A DNA stretch of 64,000 bases from the NCBI RefSeq assembly GCF_022539665.2, contig NC_081336.1, positions 8,098,778 to 8,162,777 of the forward strand. The letters are read 5' to 3'. The notes under the pieces are model-generated. The model was not told where the DNA came from. It ran no database searches and saw only the letters and a list, made by a program, of their open reading frames with translations. The translations under genes were made by a program, and so were the position numbers. This document shows positions 24,567 through 35,109 of the stretch, one piece after another; position 1 is the first letter of the stretch, and each line of letters opens with the position of its first letter. Source of the stretch: Daphnia carinata (Eukaryota; Arthropoda; Branchiopoda; Diplostraca; Daphniidae).

Positions 24567-27362
24567 ATGAGCTGCAGCTACATTCAAGTTGCTGAGGATG
24601 AAACTGAAGAGCCCATAGAACTGCCCACTGAGGATGACAGTGCCCTATTGCTCAGTACCCTGGCTGCCCAATTTCCAGGGGTTTCGGGCCTCAAGTACAG
24701 GGCTCCAGAGTCTCGCTCAATGAGAGGAGTCAGGCTTCTTGAAGGAAGGTTTCAACCACCAGAGGATGGCTGGGGAAACCACGTCTACATCTGTGTGTTC
24801 CCCAAAGGTAATATTGCCAATTGCATTCGTGTTTTCATCACACCTATAGAATCTCCTACTTGTTCAAAATAGAAAACAAACGAAAGTCAGATGACCACCC
24901 TGAAAACTCTACAGCCAAAACCAAACGGATGGAGATGAGGCTAAAGTGTTCTGACCTCATTGTACTTGGATTACCATGGAAAACATCTGAACAAGACCTA
25001 AGGGTGTATTTTGAAAACTTTGGTGAACTTTTGATGGCACAGGTATGTTCCAAACACAATCTTTATCTGCATCTCTTGTATAATGTTTATGTGTGCACAG
25101 GTCAAAAAGGATGCAAAAACTGGCCAAAGCAAAGGTTTCGGTTTTATCCGATTCGCCAACTACGATTCTCAAGTCCGCGTTCTATCTCAGCGGCATCTTA
25201 TTGACGGTCGATGGTGTGACGTCAAAATTCCCAACTCGAAAGCGGTAGATCACATACAAATAGGGAAACATTTTAAATGTGGACAATAAAATTGTTTTAT
25301 CTTAACAAAAGGGAGGCACCCCACAAGTACCGTGTAAAGTATTCGTTGGCCGTTGCACTGAAGATATCACCGCAGATGATCTACGCGATTATTTTTGCAA
25401 GTTCGGAGAAGTGACAGACGTATTTATCCCGAAACCGTTCCGGGCATTTTCGTTTGTCACCTTCTTGGATCCCGAAGTTGCCCAGTCGCTATGCGGGGAG
25501 GATCATATCATCAAAGGTAGTAGATGTGCATTACGATTTTTGATGTTAGCCCAAAGACGACCGTGCTTGAATATCTCTCTGTGATTCCATTCGTTTCCGA
25601 GCAGGTACGTCGGTGCACGTAAGCAACGCCGCACCCAAGACGGACATCTCTTCTCGTTACACGACTTACCAGCAACCTCCAGCTCACCACCACCATCACC
25701 ACCAGCAGCAACAGCAGCACCACCATCATCAGCATCAGCAGCAGCAACACCATCACGCCCAGCAGCAGCATCACCATCATCACCACCATCACGCCCAGCA
25801 ACAACAGCAGTACGGTCACCAGCACCAGCAACATCACACTCCGCCACACAGTCACGGAATGGGCCCACCAGGTCCGTCTAGAGGACCGCCGGCTATTCCA
25901 TACACAGGAGTACTCCGCGGCCCAGGTCAGGGATATCCATCGTAAAAAAAAACGCAAAAAAAAAAAACAGTAACAAACCAAAATTTAGAAATAAAAGAAG
26001 AAGGAAGGGGTATCTTTTTCTTTTAAATTAGTTAACCCTACCTCCTTTTTTTTTTCTTTGGTGTGACGTGGGGAGTGAGTGCGAGTGTGATTGTGTGTTT
26101 GGCTGTGTATCTGAGAATGGTGGCCATTTGAGTTCTGATATAGTTCTGACATCGGTAGAGATAATTCAGAAAGTTGTAAATTTTTTTAAAATAATTAATT
26201 ATTATTTTTTTTTTCTAGTAGAATTATGATTTCTCTCCTCCCCTTTCCCGTTTTTCGTGGAGCCGAAATAAAGTTGTTTTTTTGGGCACTGTTAACGCCT
26301 TTTCTCTTTCTATTTTTATTAAGTTTTTTTTTTTTTCATTTTGATTTTTACGAAAACAAATTTTATTAGAATGATTATCATTTAAAGCGTCACATAAATT
26401 TTTATTCTTTTTTTTTCTCTTTGCTTTCTTGGTTGTTTTCTTTCTGTGTTGTCTCTTATTTTACAGGTCTTGGAGGGGATGGAATGACTTCCAAAGGCGG
26501 GCCTTGGGGTGCAGCTGGGGGTCCGGGTGGTGCATCGGCCGGAGCAACGGCCAATCCATACCACCACCAGGGACCAAATCCTTTCCACCAAGGTGCTGCA
26601 CCCGGTACTAACTCGGACTGGTGGCATTCGAGTAGTTTACATTCCTCTTGTTCTATTTTTTAATTCAATTCACCTGAGGCATTTCTCATTACAGGTGGAG
26701 GTGGACCATCTCCATACCAACCGTCGTCAGTGGGAGGGGCTTGGTCGGGTCAGCCGCCTCCGCATCAACACAGCAATCGTCCACACACGGACCTGCCTAA
26801 TTTAGCCGCACTGGGATCGTCTTTAGGCCTGACGGCAGCCACGGCGGGCAGTCCGGCTCCACCAGGTGCTGCGCAATTGACGAGCATGGGCGCCCTGAAC
26901 TTGGGAGCCCTTCCAGTTGGATCAGCTTTAGTAGCGGCCGCTTTGAACCAGGCCGGATGGGGCGGATTGTTCAGTAGCTTGCAAGGACCGCAAGCCCCGC
27001 CTCCGCAACAACAACAGCAACAACAGCAGCCGCAAGATGGATCTGGAGGTCCCGGTAGTTACCCGACAGCGGCCCAACAACATCAACAACATCAAGCCAT
27101 GGCTTCGGTGGGCATGCCGTTACCAGCTCCGAACAACGGACCGGGAGGAGGAGCTTCGGGACTTTTAGGATGGGGGGAAAGTCCCGGTCCGGTGACAGTG
27201 GCGACGGCAAGTGGCGTGCAACAACAACAGCAGCCCCAACAGACGGGCACTCCCCAATCGCAACAACAACAGCAGCAACAGCAACAGGCTCCATGGGGCC
27301 AGAGACAACAGCAGGAAGACCCCGGTCCTAAAGGACCTCCCTACACCATGAAATACAATTAA
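24567..27362 (+). CDS. TARDBP: TAR DNA-binding protein 43 (TDP-43, TBPH)
   Basis: Nuclear RNA-binding protein that binds UG-rich RNA and controls splicing and stability. Exons 24567-24807, 24873-25042, 25101-25244, 25312-25516, 25605-25925, 26467-26631 and 26695-27362 give a 637-residue long form. If exon 5 is not spliced, a stop at 25943-25945 (after GYPS) ends a shorter form, which has its own AATAAA near 26267. Seen: the folded N-terminal domain ([20 protein letters not shown]), a basic nuclear localisation region (KRKSDD, KTKRM), RRM1 with LIVLGLPW and KGFGFIRF, and RRM2 with [10 protein letters not shown] and AFSFVTFL. A long His/Gln tract follows (exon 5), then a Gly/Gln/Pro-rich prion-like tail. 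The tail contains [18 protein letters not shown], placed like the helical segment of the human tail. The His/Gln block and the length are unusual (human 414). Confidence 0.93.
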
Positions 27363-29000
27363 GTCGTGACAGTAAGTCAAACATTTTATTATTTTTGAAT
27401 GAATTTGTTTTTTTGATGATGCGGCCATTTTGAGCAGGTCGGGGAAAGGAAAAACCAAAAAAACACAGTGCGAATAAAAGGAAAGGGAATTTTTGAAAAT
27501 GCGCGCCAAAAATGTGATCGTGAAATCTGATTTGTGCGAGATAAATTAAAGTACGTGTCATGGCCGCCCTGCGAATTGATTGATGAGTAGACTGACTGAA
27601 GTTTGATTGTGGTCGTATCGTGTGTGAATTTTTCTATCTTCTTTTCATAGTAAGAAGAATTTTTTTTGTTTGTTTCTTAAGTAACGAGTTGTTGTGTGTG
27701 TCTTTTGTTTACTACCCTTACCGCTATCTTTTGTGTGTGTGTGTGTGTAACCCTGCGCTAATTTGTGGTCCCATCCACCTCCGTGTTTAACATTAGAAAT
27801 TGGATCCACGAACAGGATAAAAAGCAAGGAGATATTATTTAGCCAGGTGTGTGTGTGTGTGTTCCCTTTTTGGTTAAGTATATTTGTTTTTCTTTAATGC
27901 GTTTTGCTTGGGCTGAATTTTTAATTGTTTCTTTTTTTTATCAACTTAAAAAAAAGTTTGTATTTCGGGAGTTCCAGTGTTCTCTTCGTTGGGGGGAAAG
28001 CTCTTCAGTTCTAGGTGGTTCAGTCACAAGGAATTCACTCATTTTTTTTTTTTTAAAGGGTGAAAGAAGTCTCTTTTTTTAATCATCTTTCAAGGAGAAA
28101 TTTTTCACGTAGGGAATAACATTTTTTTCGGAAGACATTAGATTCGTTTGTGACGTGTACTTGTGTAGAAAAAATGCGAACCCAATAGGCTACAGACCGA
28201 GGGGGGCCACAAATTCTTTGTGCTTACAGGTGCGTAGCTTAGGAGAGAGAGATTTATTTATTCTGCGCAAATAACGAACGAAAGATTGGAGAAAAGAAAA
28301 ACAATTTTAAGAGAGCATTTATTTAAAAGTGTAAAGCAAAGAGAATGATTGATTTTCATACCCAAACTTTGTTGGCTCGCACCGAGTCGCAAACGAAAGG
28401 TAAACTCAATTTTTTTTCACACGTGTGAATCGTCGCTTATCGCCCAGAATGTCATTAAAAATTCTCTTTATTTTTTAATCCGTCACGTGTGTGTGTGTGT
28501 CCCCCCCTTTTTTGCTGTGGCTCTCCTTTTAATTTACCAATCGTTGTCTTGATTGGCTAGTTTGTTTCACGTACCGCAGTGTGTGTGTGTGTGTGTGTTA
28601 TCCATTTATGATTGTGTGTAAAAAAAAACAGATACAAACCCGCCACACCAAGACTTTTGTTTTTCAAAAATGTGGGTAAATTTGAAAGGTGGAAGATTGT
28701 AACACAAAAAACAATTGATGTATGCGACAAACAGCTATGACACCACCACCACATAACCTTCTCTTTCGTGTCACTATGTATATCTATATTGCAATACACA
28801 CCAATTCGTCACAGAATTACCTTAACCTGCTTTCTTTTAAGGCCAGACGATGCCCCGCCGTGGTCAATTCCGCCAATCGCTGTTTATCTTTTGATTTATT
28901 CATTTTTTTAAACTTTCAAAATTCATATTATTCAAATCGCTTATTGACTTAATCTATACAAGGTCATCTTCATTCATCTTCATCGCTTCCTATTTATTCC
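27363..29000 (+). other. TARDBP: Probable TDP-43 3' UTR and downstream region with TG repeats
   Basis: No further coding exon is seen. The stretch is T-rich and holds TG runs at about 27691-27700, 27732-27748, 27847-27862, 28487-28500 and 28579-28598. How far the transcript extends is not known. Such runs are the preferred binding sites of TDP-43, so a feedback role is plausible if they are transcribed. Confidence 0.5.
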
Positions 29001-29204
29001 TCTTGTTTATTATAAGCCTGCTGTATAGGTAGAAGGACCAACAAAAACATTGGTATCGAAGAAGGTCACATGTCCCGATGATTAGCTGCCGGCATCCATG
29101 AACCTAGTGGCCATGGGGAGGCTTACGAACAACCTACGTTCTACGATCACCTCTTCTCTACCTCTGTTTTTTGGGTCGATCTTTAACGTGTAGTGAACGG
29201 TACT

Positions 29205-29265
29205 ACAGATCGTTTTTTTGTGCCATTTTTAGCCTGGCAAGGCTTTTTTTGTGCCATTTTTAGCC
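29205..29265. repeat. Direct repeat, two copies of about 20 bases
   Basis: TTTTTTGTGCCATTTTTAGCC occurs twice, about 35 bases apart. The sequence between 29040 and 29330 has no coding feature and may be part of an old transposable element next to the SINE. Confidence 0.5.
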
Positions 29266-29329
29266 CCATTAAGTAGGCATGGCTCTTCTTTTATCTTTCT
29301 TCTTCATTTTTCATATCTTCATTCTATCG

Positions 29330-29590
29330 TAGTCATTTGATGTCCGAAGCGATGAGTTGAAGAATCTTGAGAATTTGATTTGAAGAATCTTGCGTTGTCT
29401 TGAGAATCCGATGTGAAGAATCTTGCGTTGTGATGAATCTTGAATGGTGGGTGGGAGGGAGGGTGGTGGGAGGAGTGGGAGGGAGGGCTTGGAAATTTGG
29501 AGTTGTCGGGACTTGAACCCGGGGCCGACAGAATACAAAGCGTGGGTGATAACCACTGTGCCAGGACCGCACATCCCAACCTAACTTTGC
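29330..29590 (-). mobile_element. tRNA-derived SINE-like element
   Basis: On the minus strand, a tRNA-like head lies at about 29575-29505. It has an A-box-like TGGCACAGTGGTTATC (A box core 29563-29553) and a perfect-looking B box, GGTTCAAGTCC (29519-29509). A short pyrimidine-rich body follows, then repeats of AAGATTCTTC(A/G)A (about 29440-29345). No good anticodon stem was found, so it is a SINE or tRNA fossil rather than a functional tRNA. Confidence 0.55.
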
Positions 29591-29649
29591 TTTGCTTTTG
29601 ATATCATCAGGTATAAATAGGTATCGTATGTATAAAACAAATGAGTGAC

Positions 29650-29705
29650 GCATGCCGCTGTAGTATAGATCGCGGCTGCCATGCTGTTATCACGGGTTCG
29701 AATCT
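29650..29705 (+). mobile_element. Second tRNA-like (SINE) head, plus strand
   Basis: GCTGTAGTATAGATCG resembles an A box, and GGTTCGAATC (29695-29704) fits a B box. The cloverleaf is imperfect. An AT-rich tail follows at once, as in SINEs. It faces away from the minus-strand element at 29330-29590. Confidence 0.45.
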
Positions 29706-29862
29706 TTGTTATTATATTATTTATTATTATTTTATTATTTTCTTTAATAATTATTAATTATTAATTATATTATTTTATTATTTTCTTTAATAATTATTAA
29801 TTATTAATTATATTATTTTATTATTTTCTTTATTATTATATTATTTATATTATTTTTTTAGA
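29706..29862. repeat. AT-rich minisatellite, 43-base period
   Basis: The word TCTTTA recurs at 29741, 29784 and 29827, exactly 43 bases apart, within a unit made only of A and T plus that single C. About two and a half units are present. Confidence 0.75.
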
Positions 29863-30011
29863 GAAAATTTAAACTTGCACACAAAATAAAACATAAAATA
29901 CGAAACCTTGACCAAATCTATTTTCAAAAAAACTGCCTTCCTTTTCCGAAGAATTGGCCTCAACTGGCCAAAGTTATTCTAACGAATTGACCTTATAACT
30001 CCAATCATTTA

Positions 30012-30026
30012 ATCAGTCATCGTCAA
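30012..30026 (+). promoter_or_regulatory. Shared upstream element of collagen-like gene D
   Basis: ATCAGTCATCGTCAA, one change from the copy before gene A, 110 bases before the TATA box of gene D. Confidence 0.6.
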
Positions 30027-30135
30027 CATCTGTGGAACGATGGCGCACCTTTAACGTCTTCATCAATTTAAAACGTGCACTACGAATAATGGCCAGCCAT
30101 CGAGCAGCATAAACTAAGGCAACGTTTGAACAACG

Positions 30136-30144
30136 TATAAAAGG
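30136..30144 (+). promoter_or_regulatory. TATA box of collagen-like gene D
   Basis: TATAAAAGG, 55 bases before the start codon. Confidence 0.8.
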
Positions 30145-30190
30145 TGGTGGACGATGGACGTAGAACATCAGAAACGAACCAACAGCAAAG

Positions 30191-30925
30191 ATGTTCTCTC
30201 CTCTACTTTTGTGCAGTTGTTTCATCGCTTTGATGACCATCGGCCATGTCCAAAGCCGAATGGATTACACGACATACGGCAATCTGTTGGCCCTGCTGGC
30301 CGGCAATGCTGAGCCTGTTGAGAGTCACGGTAAGTTCTTAAACATTCAAAGTCTATATTTGATTAATGTACTCAGTTTGGATGTTTTGTATGCAGCACGA
30401 ATTTACAGTGCCAGGCCTGCATTTAATTATCCAGCTGCTTACGGTCCATACGATGTCTATAGTCCAACGAACCAACCAGCAGACGAAACTGAAGTTGATT
30501 TCTTTCGTTCGGGAGCTGAGCCCCGATTCTTTGGAATCAAGAAACATTTATTGATGTCTGCTTTGAGAGGTCCACCAGGCCCTCCTGGCCCCCCTGGCGG
30601 TGTGACTCCTGCACCTGCTCCTGCTCCGGCTCCTGCTCCGACTCCTGCTCCGGCTCCTGCTCCGACTCCTGCTCCGGCTCCTGCACCCGCTCCAGCTCCG
30701 ACTAATGTTGGGCCTCCTGGACCACCAGGTCCTCCCGGCCCTGCTGGTGCAGTTGGTTCAGCTGGCCCACCAGGCCCAGCTGGTGCTGATGGTCCTCCCG
30801 GTCCAGCCGGCCCTGCTGGTGCTATTGGTCCAGCAGGCCCCCCTGGCCCCGCTGGTCCTGCAGGTCCCGCTGGCCCTGCTGGTCCCGCTGGTCCTGCAGG
30901 CCCCGCAGGACCTACTGGCCGTTAA
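30191..30925 (+). CDS. Secreted short-chain collagen-like protein D
   Basis: Exons 30191-30329 and 30396-30925 give 222 residues: signal peptide ([20 protein letters not shown]), [13 protein letters not shown], spacer with [15 protein letters not shown], then [10 protein letters not shown] and ALRGPPG. A long Ala-Pro stretch ([13 protein letters not shown]) precedes Gly-X-Y triplets rich in GPAGPP. The repeat exon is fused to exon 2, so the second intron of A-C and E is absent. The only intron is 66 bases, keeps the frame and contains no stop, so an unspliced message would encode 22 extra residues. AATAAA is at 31060-31065. Extracellular structural role is inferred. Confidence 0.87.
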   Translation: MFSPLLLCSCFIALMTIGHVQSRMDYTTYGNLLALLAGNAEPVESHGKFLNIQSLYLINVLSLDVLYAARIYSARPAFNYPAAYGPYDVYSPTNQPADETEVDFFRSGAEPRFFGIKKHLLMSALRGPPGPPGPPGGVTPAPAPAPAPAPTPAPAPAPTPAPAPAPAPAPTNVGPPGPPGPPGPAGAVGSAGPPGPAGADGPPGPAGPAGAIGPAGPPGPAGPAGPAGPAGPAGPAGPAGPTGR

Positions 30926-31065
30926 ACATTAAATTGACCCAACCTAATGGCCTCGTCGGTTTTTGGTTCTGCGTGAATGGGCTCTTAAGGGAATGGCGAA
31001 TTCTTAAATGAAAAATTAGTTTCAATTTTGTATCCATTAGAAAATGTGTAATTACAATGAATAAA

Positions 31066-31607
31066 CAGAGCAACGCAAATGTTTTCTTCGTCTCTATTAA
31101 TTCAATTTAAAGTGTATCGTTGAAAGACATTCCACAACACGCAATTGCTATAGTTGAATTGCTAATGAACTTTCGTCCTATTCGCTTTCGTACTCATTAT
31201 ATGATACTCTCCGATGAATTCATAGACGTCATTTCTATCAAATTTCTTCTCGTAATGTTTTGGTTGTTGAAAAAAGATCAAAACACAAAAGTTAAACTGA
31301 TACGTAAGACACTGTACGACGTTGTTCTGTCGTATCGATACGAGCCTAATTGAAATGGTGTTTTGTTTGAACGACATACCGGGTATTCATTTACAAGATA
31401 GTTTTACCTGTGCAAAGGTAAAATGAAGCCTTCATTAAGGATTGAAAAGCTCTTTAAAAAACGTTTTAATAAAAAGAGAAATTGGATATGTCGGTGCACT
31501 CGTAATCGAATTACCTTGAATTGTATAAATGCATTTGAAAACATTCGCTTTGTTCTTTCGTGTTCGAGTGGCGAAACCACCAGCCGTCTGCAACGATCAA
31601 GTGAACG
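31066..31607. other. Region between collagen-like genes D and E
   Basis: Short frames on both strands, none recognisable. It probably holds distal promoter sequence of gene E. Confidence 0.4.
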
Positions 31608-31622
31608 ATTCATCACCGTCAA
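31608..31622 (+). promoter_or_regulatory. Shared upstream element of collagen-like gene E
   Basis: ATTCATCACCGTCAA, the most diverged copy (three changes), about 190 bases before the TATA box of gene E. Confidence 0.45.
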
Positions 31623-31810
31623 ACGCGATCCTCATGAATACGGAAACGACGCACCCATAATGTTCTTTTTATGAATTTAAATTCACGGCACACGACAAGC
31701 CAACCACTGTCGGAATTCTACGGTAAAACAAAAGACGATCATCACGGGGGATCGAAAGGCGCCAATGACCTACGTGTCCATGTTGCACGTCCTCACTTTC
31801 AAGGTATGAG

Positions 31811-31819
31811 TATAAAAGG
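31811..31819 (+). promoter_or_regulatory. TATA box of collagen-like gene E
   Basis: TATAAAAGG, 56 bases before the start codon, in a leader almost the same as that of gene F. Confidence 0.8.
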
Positions 31820-31866
31820 AGGCACATCATGGACCAAAGAACATCAGAAAGCAACAAACAATCAAC

Positions 31867-32636
31867 ATGGTCACTTCACTCGTCGTCTGCAGTTGTTTGG
31901 TCGCTCTCTTGACCATTGGTTCGGTCAGCACCGATGGTCATGTAGAGCCTTACACGGCCGCACTGTTGGCGCTGCTCACTGGCAATCCGGAATTCTATCC
32001 GGCTATAAACCAATATCAGAGGAGGATTCCTCAACAAGGTAATCATTCGAATGTTTTGATTTCACTCTGATTTTCATGTGTATGGATGTTGAACAGGACG
32101 ACCTTACTATTCGAACGTCATCGCCCACTATCCGCGTTATTATCCGGCTTATCCACCTGATGCGGATTTCTTGAGTTATCCGCAAACGTTTGATCAACGT
32201 ATTGTACAAGATGATGAATCTGAAATGAATTCATTTCGTTCTGGATCTGCGCCCCGTTTCTTTGGCAAGAAAGTCCCAATTTCGGGACTCTTATCGGCAC
32301 TGAGAGGACCCCCAGGTAATTTGTTTATATTCATTCATTTCTTATGTTTTTCTAATCAATTTGGTTTGCGTAGGTCCTCCAGGCCCTGCTGGAACTCCAT
32401 CACCTCCACCAGGTCCTCCAGGCCCTCCAGGCCCAGCTGGCCCAGCTGGTCCAGCCGGTGCAGTTGGCCCCGCAGGTCCCGCAGGCGCTGATGGTCCCCC
32501 CGGACCTGCCGGCCCAGCAGGCCCTGCAGGTGCTGATGGCCCTCCTGGCCCTGCTGGACCACCTGGCCCAGCTGGTCCTGCAGGTCCAGCAGGTCCAGCA
32601 GGCCCAGCAGGTCCAGCCGGACCTCCAGCTCTTTAA
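31867..32636 (+). CDS. Secreted short-chain collagen-like protein E
   Basis: Exons 31867-32038, 32097-32315 and 32374-32636 encode 217 residues. It has a signal peptide ([20 protein letters not shown]) and the family motif [19 protein letters not shown] Tyr/Pro spacer ([11 protein letters not shown]) follows, then [21 protein letters not shown] and Gly-X-Y triplets of the GPAGPA type, ending in PPAL. It keeps the three-exon structure of genes A-C but has the Ala-rich repeat type of D and F. AATAAA is at 32675-32680. Exon 1 is very similar to that of gene F. Confidence 0.87.
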
Positions 32637-32699
32637 GAAAAATGTTTTTAATCAAATGAAATGTTAATTAATCAAATAAAGGGCTAGTGATTGGGGTTT

Positions 32700-33900
32700 T
32701 CGGGATTAGAGAAGAATCTTCTAGACATTGGGTTTATTAACCATAAAAATAAAGTATTGTATTTGCTGAACATGTTGCATTGGAATTGAATAAACGATAA
32801 TTCAGTACTTGATGTTTCTATCGTCTTGCAAAAGGCTTTGATTTGTGTACGAATAATACGACAAGATTAGAAATTCAAATTTGCCCGCACAGCGTGATTA
32901 AGTGTCGGCAAAAAAACAAAGGCGGTGTTTATCTTTGGCACGTTCACGAAGGTGGACGGCTATTCAGACAATAAAGACCTCTCCCATCAACTCGTGTTTT
33001 TGCCGACAGGTGTGCAAACAATTCCTCCTACTAAAACTCTTCCATCCTCGAAAGCGCATGGAACACTCCATCAGCGTCCAGCACTTGACTTTATTTCTTA
33101 ATTCATTGTTAAAAATCCCAACGCGTGTTCCATATCCCAATGAATGAGTGAGAAAACTGCACAACTGAAATGATTTAACATTGATCTATTTGAGAGCTGG
33201 ACGGCCTTGGCTAGAAAAACAAACGATGCAGGGCCTTAACCCTTTCGAGCAATTTTTGAAAGCTACATCCAAAAATAAGCTGCCCTTGGAACGTCGGCTG
33301 GAATCGATCGGCTAAAGGTCAACATCCGCTTTCGTTTTAGCCTTCCACCGGTTCAAAGCTCTCCAATCGTTTTCCATAGTTTGTTTCAAGGGTATGCATG
33401 TAAAAAGGGCCCCATTCGTTACACAAGAGATTGATACACGGCCGTGATTCTTTGATTGTACAGGTCGAACCATACGAAATGCTATATCCCGGTCTAAAAA
33501 CAAAACATCCTATCCGCCTTTTTGGATAGGCTGAAATGGACATCACGCTGGGTTAGACGTTTGTGTGGGAGAGTCCGTTCAATCACTTGCGTCAAACTTG
33601 TGTTGCAGGCTAAACTTTAACACGAAAATTTTCTTGACTTTCAGATTAGGTTAGGTTAACCGGAAAATTCGTGTTTAGATCACCTTCGATATTTGCATGA
33701 TGGAAGGGGTTGAATTCAATCATCGCGCAAACAGTTAAATGAATTTCCAGCGAGGCTGTTTCTTATTCTTATCGTATCTTTAATAGCCAATCTAATTCTT
33801 TTCTATAGTGTCCATCACGGCAGACGGTCATTGTACAGGGCATGGTATACGGTCTGCGTGAATCGAGCAATACATGAATAAGAAGATTACGTACTCTCCC
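32700..33900. other. Region between collagen-like genes E and F
   Basis: No gene supported; only short frames lacking family features. Confidence 0.4.
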
Positions 33901-33907
33901 GTGAATG

Positions 33908-33922
33908 ATCCGTCATCGTCAA
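33908..33922 (+). promoter_or_regulatory. Shared upstream element of collagen-like gene F
   Basis: ATCCGTCATCGTCAA, identical to the copies before A and C, 197 bases before the TATA box of gene F. Confidence 0.6.
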
Positions 33923-34118
33923 AGAACACCCACGAACCATTAAAGAAAGGAAATCAAAGACGCCACTATGCCTTTGGTATGTAAATGGGCAACACAACCG
34001 ATGCTGAAACAAAACGCTTTGCAAATCAAGATAAAATCATTCTTGTGTAATGCGCTTCCTCACAGCGTGTCAATGTCATCCCGCTATTGCCCCGCAACAC
34101 ACCTATACACAATTGAAG

Positions 34119-34127
34119 TATAAAAGG
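34119..34127 (+). promoter_or_regulatory. TATA box of collagen-like gene F
   Basis: TATAAAAGG, 56 bases before the start codon. Confidence 0.8.
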
Positions 34128-34174
34128 AGGCACATCATCGACAGAAGAACATCAGACAGCAACCAACAATCAAC

Positions 34175-34946
34175 ATGGTCAGTTCACTCGTCGTCTGCAG
34201 TTGTTTGGTCGCACTCTTGACCATTGGTTCGGTCAGCACCGATGCCCCGCTAGAGCCATACACAGCCGCTCTGTTGGCACTGCTGACCGGCAATCCGGAA
34301 TTCTATCCGGCCGAAAGCCAGTACCAGATCAAATATCCCAACTACGGTAATCTTAATGTTTGAAACTTGTTTCTTTATGATTTTTTAAAAATTGTTGTTG
34401 TTGTTTTTGGATGCAGCACGGACTTATGTGAGACCTGCGTTTTATTATCCAACGGCCTACGGTCCAGTGTATCCATCAGCACCGCAATACGATTTCTACC
34501 GTCCCAATCAAGCGCAGATTATGTCGCCAACGAACCAACCAGCAGATGAAACTGAAGCTGATTTCTTTCGTTCAGGATCGGAGCCCCGATTCTTTGGAAT
34601 TAAGAAACATTTGTTGCTGTCTGCTTTGAGAGGTCCACCAGGCCCTCCTGGCCCTCCTGGCGGTGTGACTCCGGCACCTGCTCCAGCTCCTGCTCCGGCT
34701 CCTGCACCCGCTCCAGCTCCGACTAATGTTGGCCCTCCTGGACCTCCAGGACCACCCGGCCCTGCTGGTGCAGTTGGTGTAGCAGGCCCACCAGGTCCAG
34801 CTGGTGCTGACGGTCCTCCCGGTCCAGCTGGCCCTGCTGGTGCTGACGGCCCTCCAGGCCCAGCTGGTCCTCCTGGCCCTGCAGGTCCCGCTGGCCCAGC
34901 AGGTCCCGCCGGTCCAGCAGGTCCCGCAGGACCTGCTGGCCGTTAA
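34175..34946 (+). CDS. Secreted short-chain collagen-like protein F
   Basis: Exons 34175-34346 and 34417-34946 encode 233 residues. Exon 1 ([20 protein letters not shown], then [18 protein letters not shown]) is close to gene E. Exon 2 ([47 protein letters not shown], then GPAGPP repeats, end GPAGR) is close to gene D and, like D, has no second intron. The gene thus looks like a mosaic. AATAAA is at 35103-35108. Role inferred as for the other members. Confidence 0.87.
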
Positions 34947-35109
34947 CCTTTTAGTTCAACTTAACCTAATGGCAAACGAGCATGTTCTCCGCGTTGATTT
35001 TCGGTTATCGGTATTATGTTAAATGTGAATGGGCTTTTGAGGGATAGGTGTTATCTTATAGTAAGCATGTATCAAATCATCATTTTGAATTTCTTTTCAA
35101 TGAATAAAC

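Noticed and set aside
25503-25981. Minus-strand frames rich in Val/Met/Leu over the TDP-43 His/Gln exon
   Set aside because: Complement of CAC/CAG repeats; no independent support.
29505-29575. Functional tRNA gene on the minus strand
   Set aside because: A and B boxes are present, but the acceptor and anticodon stems do not pair well, so a SINE head is more likely.
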